A stretch of 64,000 bases of DNA from Rhizobiaceae bacterium (GCA_028279875.1 JANQMU010000063.1:1-64000), one strand, 5' to 3'. Counted from the stretch's first letter, positions 1 through 8,848 are shown. Notes: generated by a model not told the origin, from the sequence alone. Translations and numbers: made by a program.

Positions 1-1365
1 CCGGTTTCGCTCGTGCCGTGCCAGATAGGAGAAGGCTTCGACGGCCCGCTCCGGCGTGTGGAAATCGGGTATCCCGCTGGCACTCAGCAGATAGCGCGCC
101 TCATCCACGGAACTTTCGCCCATCCAGCAGGCCAGAACCGGTTTCCGGTTACCATCCGGGATCGCCTTGATCACGGCCTCGGCGGCCGCGCGCGCATCGG
201 TCATGGCCTGCGGCGTCAGCATCACCAGAACCCCGTCAAACTGCGGATCGTCGAGGCAGGTGGCGAGTGCCGTGCCGAAATGCTCCGGCGGCGCGTCGCC
301 GAGAATGTCGACCGGATTGCCCTTGGACCAGTAGGCGGGAAGCACGGCGTCGAGCGCGGCAAGCGTGGCTGGGGACGGATCGGGCAGATCAAGATGCATA
401 TCGCCGGTCCGGTCGGCAGCCAGAACGCCGGCGCCGCCGCCATTGGTGATGATGCCGAGCCGGTTGCCGGCGGCCCGTTTGTTGGACGACAGGATTTCCG
501 CCGCCGCAAAAAGCTGGCCGAATGTATCGACCCTGACCGCGCCGGCCCGCTCCAGCGCCGCGTCGAACACCGCGTCGGAGCCGATCAGCGCGCCGGTATG
601 GGTGTTGGCCGCCATGGAGCTCTTGTCATGCCGCCCGGCTTTCAGCACCAGCACCGGTTTGACCCGCGCGGCGAGCCGCAGGGCGCTGATGAAGGATCGG
701 GCGTTGCGGATGCCCTCGATGTAAAGCAGGATCGATTTCGTTTCGGGGTCGGTGGCCAGAAACCGCAGCACGTCGCCAAAACCGATATCGGTGGCATTGC
801 CAAGGGAAAACAGGGTGGAAAATCCAAGGTGATGCGGCTCGGCATAGTCGGAGATTGCCGAACACAGCGCACCGGACTGGGAAACCAGCGCAAGGCCGCC
901 CTTCGGTGTCGACGATTTCAGGAATGTCGCATTCAGCGACAGCCAGGGCCGGACCAGCCCGACGCAATTCGGCCCCATGAAACGGATATTGGCCTGCCCG
1001 GCGGCTTCGATCAGCTCGGCCTCAAGCGATTTGCCGTTTCCGCGCGCCTCGCCGAAGCCCGCGGAAAGTACGATTGCATTGCGAATCCCGGCCTCGCCGC
1101 ATTGCCGCACAATGCCGGCAACCGTCGTCGCTGGCGTCGCGATGACGGCGAGGTCAATTGGTTCGGCAAGCTCCGTAACCGTTGAAAAACAGCGCTTTCC
1201 GCCAACTTCCTGATATTTTGGATTGATGGGAATGATGGGACCTTCAAATCCGCCGGCCAGCAAATTCGCAAAAACCCTGGAACCGACCGACCGGCCGGAA
1301 TCGCTCGCTCCGAAGACGGCGATCGAACGCGGGTTGAAAAGATGTTCGAGCTTGCTGGGACCCAT
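1..1365 (-). CDS. Acyl/acetyl-CoA synthetase, NDP-forming type (3' part missing)
   Basis: The frame is open from an ATG at 1365 to the window edge, 455 codons; the family is usually about 700 residues, so the C-terminal ATP-grasp part is missing. The N-terminus has a CoA-binding Rossmann fold (SIAVFGASDSGRSVGSRVF near residue 15), followed by ligase-CoA domains with LVSQSGALC and an ITNGGGAGVLAAD stretch. Known members convert acyl-CoA plus NDP and phosphate to acid plus NTP, or the reverse; some serve pimeloyl- or acetyl-CoA. It stands alone with an FNR/FixK-like box 68 bases before the start codon, which suggests induction at low oxygen. The substrate cannot be read from the sequence. Confidence 0.85.
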   Translation of the reverse strand, partial: MGPSKLEHLFNPRSIAVFGASDSGRSVGSRVFANLLAGGFEGPIIPINPKYQEVGGKRCFSTVTELAEPIDLAVIATPATTVAGIVRQCGEAGIRNAIVLSAGFGEARGNGKSLEAELIEAAGQANIRFMGPNCVGLVRPWLSLNATFLKSSTPKGGLALVSQSGALCSAISDYAEPHHLGFSTLFSLGNATDIGFGDVLRFLATDPETKSILLYIEGIRNARSFISALRLAARVKPVLVLKAGRHDKSSMAANTHTGALIGSDAVFDAALERAGAVRVDTFGQLFAAAEILSSNKRAAGNRLGIITNGGGAGVLAADRTGDMHLDLPDPSPATLAALDAVLPAYWSKGNPVDILGDAPPEHFGTALATCLDDPQFDGVLVMLTPQAMTDARAAAEAVIKAIPDGNRKPVLACWMGESSVDEARYLLSASGIPDFHTPERAVEAFSYLARHERNR

Positions 1366-1873
1366 GAAAATCCATCCTGATGTTCAAAACCGGCGGCGGC
1401 TGCACTGATGTTCCACCCGGCCGCCGGGCGCATTGATCAGCGTCAATCACCAAGTGTCCGACTCGAAACTCACCAAGATATTGCAATTCGCCTTGTCAGG
1501 AACATGACGGATGCAGCGTAGAGAAATGTCGTAGGGAATCCGATGGTGGCCTCGAAGTCCTTGGTCAGCCCTGCGATTGGATTGATCGCTTCAATAACCC
1601 ATCTCATTGCGGCTATCTTGCCGCCGGGTGGTCGGTATTCACATGAGGTTCTTCAAACTGCTTCGACAACCGTTTGGAATCACATCTAAACCCGACCATC
1701 CACCTTTAATTCGACTTTCAAGACCGGCTCCATGAGTCGGTTTCGAAACTCATGAGGCTTTGGCGATTCGGTGCACGAGGGGCATGATTGATGCGGCGGA
1801 GAACCGACCGCGCCCCATTAACAAAGACCGTGTGGGCTCAGAACCCCGCGTCACAAGGAAAGACCGGATGAAT
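1366..1873. other. Intergenic stretch, lower GC
   Basis: Apart from the FNR-like box I see no gene I can support. A 45-codon minus-strand reading frame (1470-1607) has a hydrophobic C-terminal half but no clear ribosome binding site. It could be a small membrane peptide or a remnant. Base composition is lower in GC than the flanking genes and continues into the duplicated cysteine-rich genes. Confidence 0.4.
1433..1446. promoter_or_regulatory. FNR/FixK-like box upstream of the CoA synthetase
   Basis: TTGATCAGCGTCAA differs from the TTGAT-N4-ATCAA consensus of FNR/Anr/FixK regulators at one base. It lies 68 bases upstream of the start codon at 1365. A second such box precedes the Lon-like operon at 8612, which supports a shared low-oxygen control. 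Confidence 0.5.
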
Positions 1874-2273
1874 CTATTGGCTGCACTTCTCCATATTGAT
1901 ATGCACGGTATGAGCCTTCGGCGTGTCGTTTCCACAATGACAAGCACTGGATCCCCAGTCAAAAGAACAGGTGACTCCGACCTCAGGTGATGAGCAGACT
2001 GCGTAGAACCCGCTGTGATCGGGGTTTGCCTGCTTTCCGTAGCAAGTCACGTAGAGATTGGTTTTCCCTTTGTCGACTGTCGTGTCTTTCTTGCAACTTG
2101 AGCAGTCGAAGCTGAAGTGCTGGTCTGGGTTATGATGTTCGGCCATCGCCGCACCGGATATTCCCAATCCGACCACGACGGTCATCGTGCCTGCTATTGC
2201 CAAAATCGCTGGAAACATTTCAATTGCACTCCTCAGTTTAAGCCCGCATGATCGGTTGCTCCTCCAGTCGGGC
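1841..2273. repeat. Tandem duplication, copy 1
   Basis: This unit begins with GAACCCCGCGTCACAAGGAA and ends with CCTCCAGTCGGGC. The same order of blocks recurs 517-526 bases to the right: the downstream flank, one eight-cysteine gene, its ribosome binding site and about 55 bases of leader. The unit arose by direct duplication and has since diverged. Confidence 0.8.
1874..2218 (-). CDS. Small secreted eight-cysteine protein, paralogue A
   Basis: The 114-residue product starts at the internal ATG 2218, with AGGAG eight bases upstream; a longer in-frame extension lacks a binding site. Residues 1-26 form a signal peptide ending GISGAAMA, so the mature protein is exported. The mature part has eight cysteines in the order CxxC, VTC, AVCSSPEVGVTC, ACHC and a final MEKC, enough for four disulphides or a metal site, and several histidines (EHHNPDQH). 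I recognise no named family. It is a tandem duplicate of the gene at 2397-2744 and shares a cysteine plan with the product of 28889-29239. The function is unknown. Confidence 0.75.
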   Translation of the reverse strand: MFPAILAIAGTMTVVVGLGISGAAMAEHHNPDQHFSFDCSSCKKDTTVDKGKTNLYVTCYGKQANPDHSGFYAVCSSPEVGVTCSFDWGSSACHCGNDTPKAHTVHINMEKCSQ

Positions 2274-2357
2274 TTAGAGCATCTTTCGACAGGCAGCGGA
2301 CCAGTGAACGTCCGCCAAACCGGTAACGGGTCGACCCCGGACTCTGCTGGCAGCGAA

Positions 2358-2799
2358 GAACCCCGCGTCGCAAGGAAGGACCGGAAGAAGACCCCTCTAT
2401 TGGCTGCACTCATTTATTTCGACATGCACAGTATGCGCTTTTGGCGTGTCGCTTGAACAACTACAGGCACTGGCTTCCTTAGACCAATTGCAGCCGATTC
2501 CGATCTCAGGTGATGAGCAGGCTGCCCAAAATGGGTTGGGGTCATCGGGGTCTACCGTCTTTCCATAGCAAGTCACGACAAGATTGGTTTTCCCTTGGTC
2601 GACTGTCGTGTTCTGGGTACAATTCGAGCATTCGAAATTGAGGTGCTGGTCCGGGTTATGATGTTCGGCCATCGCCGCACCGGACATTCCCAATCCGACC
2701 ACGACGGTCATCGTACCTGCTACTGCCAAAATCGCTTGAAACATTTCAATTGTACTCCTCAGTTTGAGCCCGCGTGACCGGTTACTCCTCCAGTCGGGC
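2358..2799. repeat. Tandem duplication, copy 2
   Basis: This is the partner of the unit at 1841-2273. It begins GAACCCCGCGTCGCAAGGAA and ends CCTCCAGTCGGGC, and includes the gene at 2397-2744. Leader regions are nearly identical in both copies, whereas the middle of the coding region has diverged more, so the duplication is not brand new. Confidence 0.8.
2397..2744 (-). CDS. Small secreted eight-cysteine protein, paralogue B
   Basis: The 115-residue product has a signal peptide (residues 1-26, ending GMSGAAMA) and the start is set by AGGAG upstream of ATG 2744. All eight cysteines of paralogue A are kept (FECSNC, VTC, AACSSPEIGIGC, ACSC, NEC), as are the EHHNPDQH start of the mature chain and the DTPKAHTVH block near the end. 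It is slightly longer in the loop between the third and fourth cysteines. It is presumably periplasmic or secreted, and the function is unknown. Keeping two copies suggests selection for dosage or for divergence. Confidence 0.75.
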   Translation of the reverse strand: MFQAILAVAGTMTVVVGLGMSGAAMAEHHNPDQHLNFECSNCTQNTTVDQGKTNLVVTCYGKTVDPDDPNPFWAACSSPEIGIGCNWSKEASACSCSSDTPKAHTVHVEINECSQ

Positions 2800-2987
2800 C
2801 TGGATTGCCTACATTCCTCGATTAGCGAGACAATACGAAGCTGGGATACCGACGAGGCTCCGACAGCCAGCTTTCATATAAGCACCGAATGGACCTCAAT
2901 GGAAGGTTGAGCTGGCAGGAACTCTCGCGGCACAGCGGCTGGACCAGAGCGAGTTGTTATTAGCTTGGAGTGTATTGGCGGATGATG

Positions 2988-3989
2988 TTACGGGATCAAG
3001 ACAGCGGCACCGGTCAACACACCTGACCTCAGATCGGCGAGCGCCCGATTGGCCTCGGCAAGCGGATAGCGGTGGATTTCGGTCTCGATTGGTGCGTGCG
3101 CCGCAAGCTCCAGGAATTCGCGGCCATCCTGCCGTGTCAGGTTGGCGACCGACTGTATCGTTCGCTCCTCCCACAGCAATGCATAGGGGAAACGCGGAAT
3201 ATCGCTCATATGGATGCCGGCGCAGACGACCGTGCCGCCCTTTCTGACCGCCCGGAGTGCCGTCGGCACCAGGCTGCCGACGGGCGCGAAAATGATCGCG
3301 GCATCCAGGGGTTCCGGCGGGCTTTCGTCCGACCCGCCTGCCCACACGGCGCCGAGATGGCGGGCGAAGTCTTGCGCCGTGGTGTCGCCCGGACGGGTGA
3401 AGGCATGGATTTTGCGGCCTTGATGCCGCGCCAGTTGCGCCAGGATATGGGCAGCCGCGCCGAAACCGTAGAGGCCGAGCCGCCGGCTGTCTCCGGCCAT
3501 CTTGTAGGACCGGTAGCCGATCAGACCGGCGCACATGAGCGGCGCCTGCCGCGCCGCATCGCCTTCCGCGGGCAGCGGAAAGCAATATTGCGCGTCGGCG
3601 ACCGTATATTGAGCATAGCCGCCGTCGATCTGATAGCCGGTGAAGCCGGGATCATCGCACAGGTTTTCGCGCTGGGTCCGGCAGTAGGGACAGGTGCCGC
3701 AGCTATGGCCGAGCCACGGCACGCCGACCCGCTGGCCAACCGTCAGTCCGGTGGTGCCGGGCCCCAGGGCGGCGACGGTTCCGACGATCTCGTGGCCGGG
3801 TATGATCGGCAGCTTCGGCTGTTGCAGATCGCCGTCGACGACATGAAGATCGGTCCTGCAGACACCACAGGCGATGACGTGGACCAGCGCCTGGCCGGGT
3901 CCGGGTTCCGGAATCGGAAGCGAGCGCGGCACCAACGCTGTCCCCGGCCGGTCGAGGACCATGGCGTTCATATGTCCGTTGTGCGCCAT
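2988..3989 (-). CDS. Zinc-dependent alcohol dehydrogenase (AdhP-like MDR)
   Basis: This is a medium-chain NAD(P)-dependent alcohol dehydrogenase that interconverts primary alcohols and aldehydes. The catalytic zinc ligands are visible as CGVCRTDLH and GHE, with a further Cys in APLMCAGLIGY. The four structural zinc cysteines lie in CGTCPYCRTQRENLC. The Rossmann glycine stretch is GLYGFGAAAH. The ATG at 3989 is used here; a TTG at 4004 sits directly on the GGAGG and is less likely, and an ATG at 3971 is possible. It is the last gene of the operon that starts with the Lon-like protease. A stress or fermentative role is inferred from that context. Confidence 0.88.
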   Translation of the reverse strand: MAHNGHMNAMVLDRPGTALVPRSLPIPEPGPGQALVHVIACGVCRTDLHVVDGDLQQPKLPIIPGHEIVGTVAALGPGTTGLTVGQRVGVPWLGHSCGTCPYCRTQRENLCDDPGFTGYQIDGGYAQYTVADAQYCFPLPAEGDAARQAPLMCAGLIGYRSYKMAGDSRRLGLYGFGAAAHILAQLARHQGRKIHAFTRPGDTTAQDFARHLGAVWAGGSDESPPEPLDAAIIFAPVGSLVPTALRAVRKGGTVVCAGIHMSDIPRFPYALLWEERTIQSVANLTRQDGREFLELAAHAPIETEIHRYPLAEANRALADLRSGVLTGAAVLIP

Positions 3990-4013
3990 GGTCGGATTAC
4001 TCAACCTCCATCC

Positions 4014-5258
4014 TCAACCGGCCAGCGTGCCGGTCACCAGAAGAAGCGCGCAGGCCACAATCCCACAATAGGGAATCCAGACGGGCGCGATAAACGTTCC
4101 CGCCGGCGCCGGCGTGCCCGATTTCTTGATCTGGATCAGGGCTGCGCAGACCATGATGAACACACACAGTGTAATGGCCGATGTCCATTCGGCAAGGCGG
4201 GTTATCGGAAAAGCCAGCGCCAGGACCAGCACGATCGCCGTGGCAATGCCGGTTGCCACCACCGGCGTTTGGGTCCTGTCGCTGACATGCGCCAGAATGG
4301 CCGGCAGGACGCCGCGATTGGCAAGGCCATAGATCACCCGCCCAGCCATGATGATCTGAACGATGATTCCGTTCACCGTGGCAATAATCGCAATGAGGGT
4401 GATGGTCAGCGGTGAAAATCCCGTCGTCTGTGAGAAAACCAGAGCGAGGGGCGCCTCGGTGCCTGCAATGTCAGCGACCGGCACCGCGGCCAGGGCCGCC
4501 ACGACCACAAGGATGTAGATCACTACGCTGACGATCAGCGTGATGAATATGCCGCGCGCCAGAGTCTTTTGCGGATTGACGGTTTCCTCGGCGATGGAAT
4601 CGATGTCCTCAAATCCGATAAAGGCGAAAAAAGCCAGCAGCGAAGAAGCGGCAATTCCGGCCCAGACACCCGGCGACAAAGACAGAGGCACCATATCGAC
4701 CGCCTGGCCGGTCAAATCCGATCCCGAAAGCGCCGCACCGCCGACGATGGCCATCAGCCCGCCGATCTCGATTACCGTCAACAGCGCCGCAAAGGCGATG
4801 GATTCCCGGATGCCAAATCCGGATATGATTCCGGTTATCAATATGACGGCCACAAGCAGATAGGCCGGCGCGATATCGATCAGTTGCGAAAGATACCCGA
4901 CTGCGCCGTGTGCAATCGCCGCGGAGGAAATGATGCCGACTACGGCCACCGCAAGCCCGACAATGAGAAACAGCCGTTTGGAATGGAATCCCGCTTCGAC
5001 GAAATGCGCCTCCGCCGCGGCATAGGGCAGCCGTCCGGTGAGTTCGGCGAATGCGGCTGCCGGAAACATCATCACGAAACCGGCGATGAGAAAGGACAGC
5101 GGTGCGTATGGGCCGGCCCGCGATATCACCTCGCCGATCAGCACATAGATGCCGGCTCCGACCGTCACGCCGAGGCCATAGAACACGACAAAAGGCAGGG
5201 TCAATGTGCGCTTTAATCTTGGGATGTGTTCCCGGCCCGGTGCCGTGGAGCTGGTCAT
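4014..5258 (-). CDS. APC-family amino acid permease
   Basis: The 414-residue integral membrane protein has about twelve hydrophobic segments. The N-terminal GLGVTVGAGIYVLIGEV is the conserved APC substrate-binding helix 1, and FFAFIGFEDIDSIAEE corresponds to helix 6 with the family's FxGFE signature. It would import an amino acid or amine by cation symport or exchange. It starts six bases after the stress-protein gene and is followed by the alcohol dehydrogenase, so the three are co-transcribed. The substrate is unknown; the cationic and broad-range APC branches are the closest. Confidence 0.85.
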   Translation of the reverse strand: MTSSTAPGREHIPRLKRTLTLPFVVFYGLGVTVGAGIYVLIGEVISRAGPYAPLSFLIAGFVMMFPAAAFAELTGRLPYAAAEAHFVEAGFHSKRLFLIVGLAVAVVGIISSAAIAHGAVGYLSQLIDIAPAYLLVAVILITGIISGFGIRESIAFAALLTVIEIGGLMAIVGGAALSGSDLTGQAVDMVPLSLSPGVWAGIAASSLLAFFAFIGFEDIDSIAEETVNPQKTLARGIFITLIVSVVIYILVVVAALAAVPVADIAGTEAPLALVFSQTTGFSPLTITLIAIIATVNGIIVQIIMAGRVIYGLANRGVLPAILAHVSDRTQTPVVATGIATAIVLVLALAFPITRLAEWTSAITLCVFIMVCAALIQIKKSGTPAPAGTFIAPVWIPYCGIVACALLLVTGTLAG

Positions 5259-5264
5259 GTGTCC

Positions 5265-6134
5265 CTATCCGGCCCGCCGGATCAGCATCAGCGGCGCCCG
5301 GCCGGCGTTCAGCAGCAATTCGATCATCGCATCGGTCAATGACCCGGCGGAGGGCTGCAGAACCACAAAGGATGGGTGCAGATCCGCCAGCGTGGCGGCA
5401 ATTGCCGACATGTGATCGCCCGGCAGGTTTCGAAAATCGGCCCGCGCTCCAAAGACCTCCTGCGCCACGGCCCGGGCCTTCGACGGTCCGGCGGGGTCAT
5501 CGCCGCCGAGCAGCACAATCGTCCTGCTGCCCATGGTTCTGGCGATTCGTTCGGCCAGTTCGAACACCGACCGTTCGCCATCGGGCTCCGTCGCCACCAG
5601 TACGATCGGTCCGCCGGCGCGTTTGTGATGACGTTCCGGCAAGATGACCGTTCCGGCCGCCTCCCGGAGCCCATGCAGCAGCAGCGAGACTGCGTCCTGC
5701 CGGTGTTGAGGCAGATTGGCGGGGTTCATAACCACGATATCGGTCGTTGCGGTCTCACGGGCGATTTCAGCAGAGTAGCCACCGCGCATGGTCTTGAAGG
5801 AACATCGCACACGGGCGCCCCTCGCCCGGGCCTCAAGCATTGTTTCCCAGTTGGAGGCGGCCCGCGAAATCTGCCGCTGCATCTGTTCATGCTCGATCTC
5901 CTCGACTGACCGGTCCGCCGGCCTGACGGCTCTGGCGAAGGGCAATGCGGCCAGATTGAGAAGGTCGATATCCTCGACAAAACATCCGGCGATTTCAGCT
6001 TCGAGCGCCTGCGCCAGGGCCATTGCCGTATCGATCGTCGCAGCTTCGTCGGCAATCGCGCCGAAGCCGGCGAGCACCCGGAACGGCGTCGGGATGTCCC
6101 CGTCGGGGGGCGTTTTACCGCTGCGGTCATCCAT
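5265..6134 (-). CDS. Universal-stress-like protein
   Basis: The product is about 289 residues from ATG 6134, which overlaps the stop of the Lon-like gene by 8 bases and has AGGAA just upstream. Two alpha/beta halves of the Usp type are visible. The first begins PFRVLAGFGAIADEAATIDTA; the second begins GPIVLVATEPDGERSVFELA and ends in a PLMLIRRAG strand. The ATP-binding glycine loop of the second half is weak. Coupling with a protease and an alcohol dehydrogenase fits a low-oxygen or stress role. No enzymatic activity can be deduced. Confidence 0.7.
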   Translation of the reverse strand: MDDRSGKTPPDGDIPTPFRVLAGFGAIADEAATIDTAMALAQALEAEIAGCFVEDIDLLNLAALPFARAVRPADRSVEEIEHEQMQRQISRAASNWETMLEARARGARVRCSFKTMRGGYSAEIARETATTDIVVMNPANLPQHRQDAVSLLLHGLREAAGTVILPERHHKRAGGPIVLVATEPDGERSVFELAERIARTMGSRTIVLLGGDDPAGPSKARAVAQEVFGARADFRNLPGDHMSAIAATLADLHPSFVVLQPSAGSLTDAMIELLLNAGRAPLMLIRRAG

Positions 6135-8562
6135 CTTTCCTGCCACCTTCGTCGCGATCGGAAAAGGCCCGCCTTGCCTCGGCAAAAGCCCGCAGCCGTG
6201 CGTCCACAAGGCCGTTGATACTGTCTGCCGGAAACTGGCCGGCGGTGTCGCGCTCGCCCGCCGTGCGCCCGGTCAGAACGGCAATGCCCTCATCGATCGT
6301 CTGAACGGCATAGATGCTGAACTGACCGGCTTCAGCGGCGGCCAGCACGTCCTGCCTGAGCATCAGATGCTTGATGTTGGATTTGGGGATCATGACTCCC
6401 TGCTCTCCTGTCAGGCCGCGCATTCTGCAGATGTCGAAAAAGCCCTCGATCTTCTCGTTGACGCCGCCGATCGCCTGGACATGGCCGAGCTGATTCACCG
6501 AACCGGTGACCGCCACGGACTGCCTTATCGGCACCTCCGATAGCGCGGACAGAAGGGCATAGAGTTCGGCGGATGACGCGCTGTCGCCGTCGACGCCGCC
6601 ATAGGACTGTTCGAAGACCAGGCTGGCCCACAGGGACACCGGGCTGTCGAGCGCGTAATTGGCGTTGAGAAAACTCGCCAGGATCATAACGCCCTTGGAA
6701 TGGAGCGGACCGCCAAGCTCGACCTCCCGTTCGATGTCGATGAGCTTGCCGGATCCCATCCGCACGCGCGCCGTAATGCGCGACGGCTTTCCGAACATGA
6801 AACCGCCGATTCCGGTGACCGAAAGGCCGTTGACCTGGCCGACGGACGCCCCGTCGGTATCGATCAGAACGGTCTCCCGGTCGATGGCCTCATAGACCCG
6901 CTCGCGGATGCGGTCCTTGCGCCGGATGCGCTCGGTGATGGCGCGCTCGATCTGCGCGGCGCTGATCGTCTGCGCCTTCGCCTCGCCTGTCCAGAAATCG
7001 GCTTCCTGCAGCAGGTCGGTCAGATATCCGATCTGCAGCGACAGCCGCTCCGCATCATCGGCATAACGCGCCGCTTCTTCGATCAGGAGCGCCGCGCCCG
7101 CCGCATCCAGCGGCCGCAGCCCCTCGCTTTCGATGATTGTCGAAAACAGGTGGGCAATCTGTTTTTCGGAGTCGCCGGTGCGGGCCCACCGGTCCTCGAA
7201 ATCGGCCTCGACCTTGAACAGGGTGCTGAAATCCGGGTCCAGATACACCAGCAGGTCATAGAGATAGCGTTCACCGACCAGGACGACCTTGACATCGAGC
7301 GGGATGGGTTCCGGATCGAGCGTCACGGTCGTTGCGATGCCGATCTGCTCGGCGGCCGATTCGATGCGGATGGTGTTGGCCTGCAACGTGCGTTTCAGCG
7401 CTTCCCAGGCAAAAGCCTCGGATAGGATCTTGCGGGCGTCGAGGACGATATAGCCGCCATTGGCCCGGTGCAGCGCGCCCGGCTTGATCAGCATGAAATC
7501 GGTGACCAGCGTTCCCATTTCCGACAGGTGCTCGACGCGCCCGAGAAGATTGCCGAGGGTCGGATGGTCTTCGACGACGACCGGCGCGCCCTCCTTCTCA
7601 CCATCCGACAAAAGCACGTTCACGCCGTAGCGCCGAAACCTCGGATCGCGCGAATCCGGCCCCGCCGGCGCCATGATGGCCGACATGCCTTCCTGTGTGC
7701 CGTCCTGGAGAAACAGGCCGACATTTTGAACCAGATCGGCCTGGGCTTCCTTCAGATGATCGAGGATCGGCTGGAAATCCCTGAACTCGTCCGCAGTCGC
7801 AGCAACCGAGGCGCTGATCGTGGCCGATGCCAGCTTGGTGTTCATGTCGCGGATCCGGTCGCGCCGTGTCTTCTCGATCGCCGGGACCTTGCGCAGGACC
7901 TCTTCCAATTCGCCCTGCAGGCCGGCGATGACGCCCTCGACATGCTTCTTTTCCGCTTCGTCAAGGGCGTTGAACTCCTCCGGCTGGATGACGTTTCCAT
8001 CCTTGACCGGCGCCAGCGCGAAGCCCATGGGCGTGCGCATGATGGCAATATTCTCCGCCTCGGCGCTCTTGCGCAACGCCTCGAAGGCCTGATCCTGCTG
8101 TTCCTTCGCGTCGCCCTCGATGCTGCGCAGGCGATTTCGATAGTCTTCCGTTTCAAACAGGCCGGGCAGCGCCGATTTCAGGTCGTCGATCAGTTCTTCC
8201 ATGGCCCGGCGAAACCGCATCGCGGTTCCGGGCGGCAATCTGATGGCCTTTGGTTTGCGGCTGACCTTGAAATTGTTGACATAGACCCATTCGTCGGGCG
8301 GCGATCTTTGGCCGGCGATGTCGCCGAGAAATTGGGGGACCGAGACATGATGGCCGGATTCGCGCGGCGCGATGACGAAGAGATTGTAACCGGCGCGTTC
8401 GATCGACGTCGCAAAGCGCATGGCGTCGGCCGCGCGCTCCTGCCCCAACAGCCGGTCGGCCGGCGCAAGGTCCGCGGTTGTCTTGAAATCCAGTGTCTGC
8501 GGGTCGCAGCGCTGCCGCAGGACCGCCGGGACCAGAGGTTCGATATTTGACACGTGCGCCAT
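6127..8562 (-). CDS. Lon-like protease with degenerate ATPase motifs (LonB/LonC-type)
   Basis: The 811-residue protein has a C-terminal Lon protease domain with the Ser-Lys dyad at S661 (in VDGDSASS) and K704 (in GGVNEKIEG). The spacing of 43 residues is the same as in Lon. The N-terminal part resembles the AAA_32 group: after an LLGQERA box, the Walker A position reads APRESGHH (65-72) instead of GPPGTGKT, and the Walker B region reads GGYIVLDARK instead of LDE. A long helical insertion (about 130-270) separates the two. The ATPase is therefore probably inactive, as in LonC-like proteins. It heads the operon with the stress protein, permease and dehydrogenase, behind an FNR-like box. Confidence 0.88.
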   Translation of the reverse strand: MAHVSNIEPLVPAVLRQRCDPQTLDFKTTADLAPADRLLGQERAADAMRFATSIERAGYNLFVIAPRESGHHVSVPQFLGDIAGQRSPPDEWVYVNNFKVSRKPKAIRLPPGTAMRFRRAMEELIDDLKSALPGLFETEDYRNRLRSIEGDAKEQQDQAFEALRKSAEAENIAIMRTPMGFALAPVKDGNVIQPEEFNALDEAEKKHVEGVIAGLQGELEEVLRKVPAIEKTRRDRIRDMNTKLASATISASVAATADEFRDFQPILDHLKEAQADLVQNVGLFLQDGTQEGMSAIMAPAGPDSRDPRFRRYGVNVLLSDGEKEGAPVVVEDHPTLGNLLGRVEHLSEMGTLVTDFMLIKPGALHRANGGYIVLDARKILSEAFAWEALKRTLQANTIRIESAAEQIGIATTVTLDPEPIPLDVKVVLVGERYLYDLLVYLDPDFSTLFKVEADFEDRWARTGDSEKQIAHLFSTIIESEGLRPLDAAGAALLIEEAARYADDAERLSLQIGYLTDLLQEADFWTGEAKAQTISAAQIERAITERIRRKDRIRERVYEAIDRETVLIDTDGASVGQVNGLSVTGIGGFMFGKPSRITARVRMGSGKLIDIEREVELGGPLHSKGVMILASFLNANYALDSPVSLWASLVFEQSYGGVDGDSASSAELYALLSALSEVPIRQSVAVTGSVNQLGHVQAIGGVNEKIEGFFDICRMRGLTGEQGVMIPKSNIKHLMLRQDVLAAAEAGQFSIYAVQTIDEGIAVLTGRTAGERDTAGQFPADSINGLVDARLRAFAEARRAFSDRDEGGRKDG

Positions 8563-8611
8563 CCCCCGAATGTCGATGGATCATTGTTTGCAGGTCTGAC
8601 GGCAAACAGTA

Positions 8612-8625
8612 TTGAGAGAAATCAA
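8612..8625. promoter_or_regulatory. FNR/FixK-like box upstream of the Lon-like operon
   Basis: TTGAGAGAAATCAA matches TTGAT-N4-ATCAA with one mismatch. It sits 50 bases before the Lon-like start codon at 8562. This is the second such site in the left module. Confidence 0.5.
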
Positions 8626-8683
8626 ACCGGCGCAAGATGAAACTTCATTCGGGAGTTGCGGCGGCCGGCCAAAGTGCAAGGCT

Positions 8684-8848
8684 TTATCCCTGCCGCCAGG
8701 CGGCGGTGGACTTGCACTTCTTGCAGATACGGTTTCCGGGGCCGAAACTGTCGAACATGCGCCGGCACATCAGGCATCGGCGGCGCTTCTGCCCCACCGG
8801 CTCGCGGACCTTGGCGTTTTCCGTTCGTTTGCGAGACTCCATCATCAT
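8684..8848 (-). CDS. Small zinc-ribbon protein (54 residues)
   Basis: The short basic protein begins MMMESRKRTEN and contains CLMCRRMFDSFGPGNRICKKCKS, that is CxxC-x13-CxxC, a likely single zinc ribbon. Three consecutive ATG codons (8848, 8845, 8842) make the exact start uncertain. Short proteins with this R-C-L-x-C ... GPGNR-x-C-x-x-C pattern are, to my memory, widespread conserved hypotheticals in alphaproteobacteria. Its role is unknown. It is read toward the Lon-like operon but lies before the FNR-like box, so it is probably a separate unit. Confidence 0.65.
   Translation of the reverse strand: MMMESRKRTENAKVREPVGQKRRRCLMCRRMFDSFGPGNRICKKCKSTAAWRQG

Noticed and set aside
1470..1607. A 45-codon minus-strand frame with a hydrophobic end
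   Set aside because: There is no ribosome binding site and no recognisable family. I mention it only in the intergenic entry.
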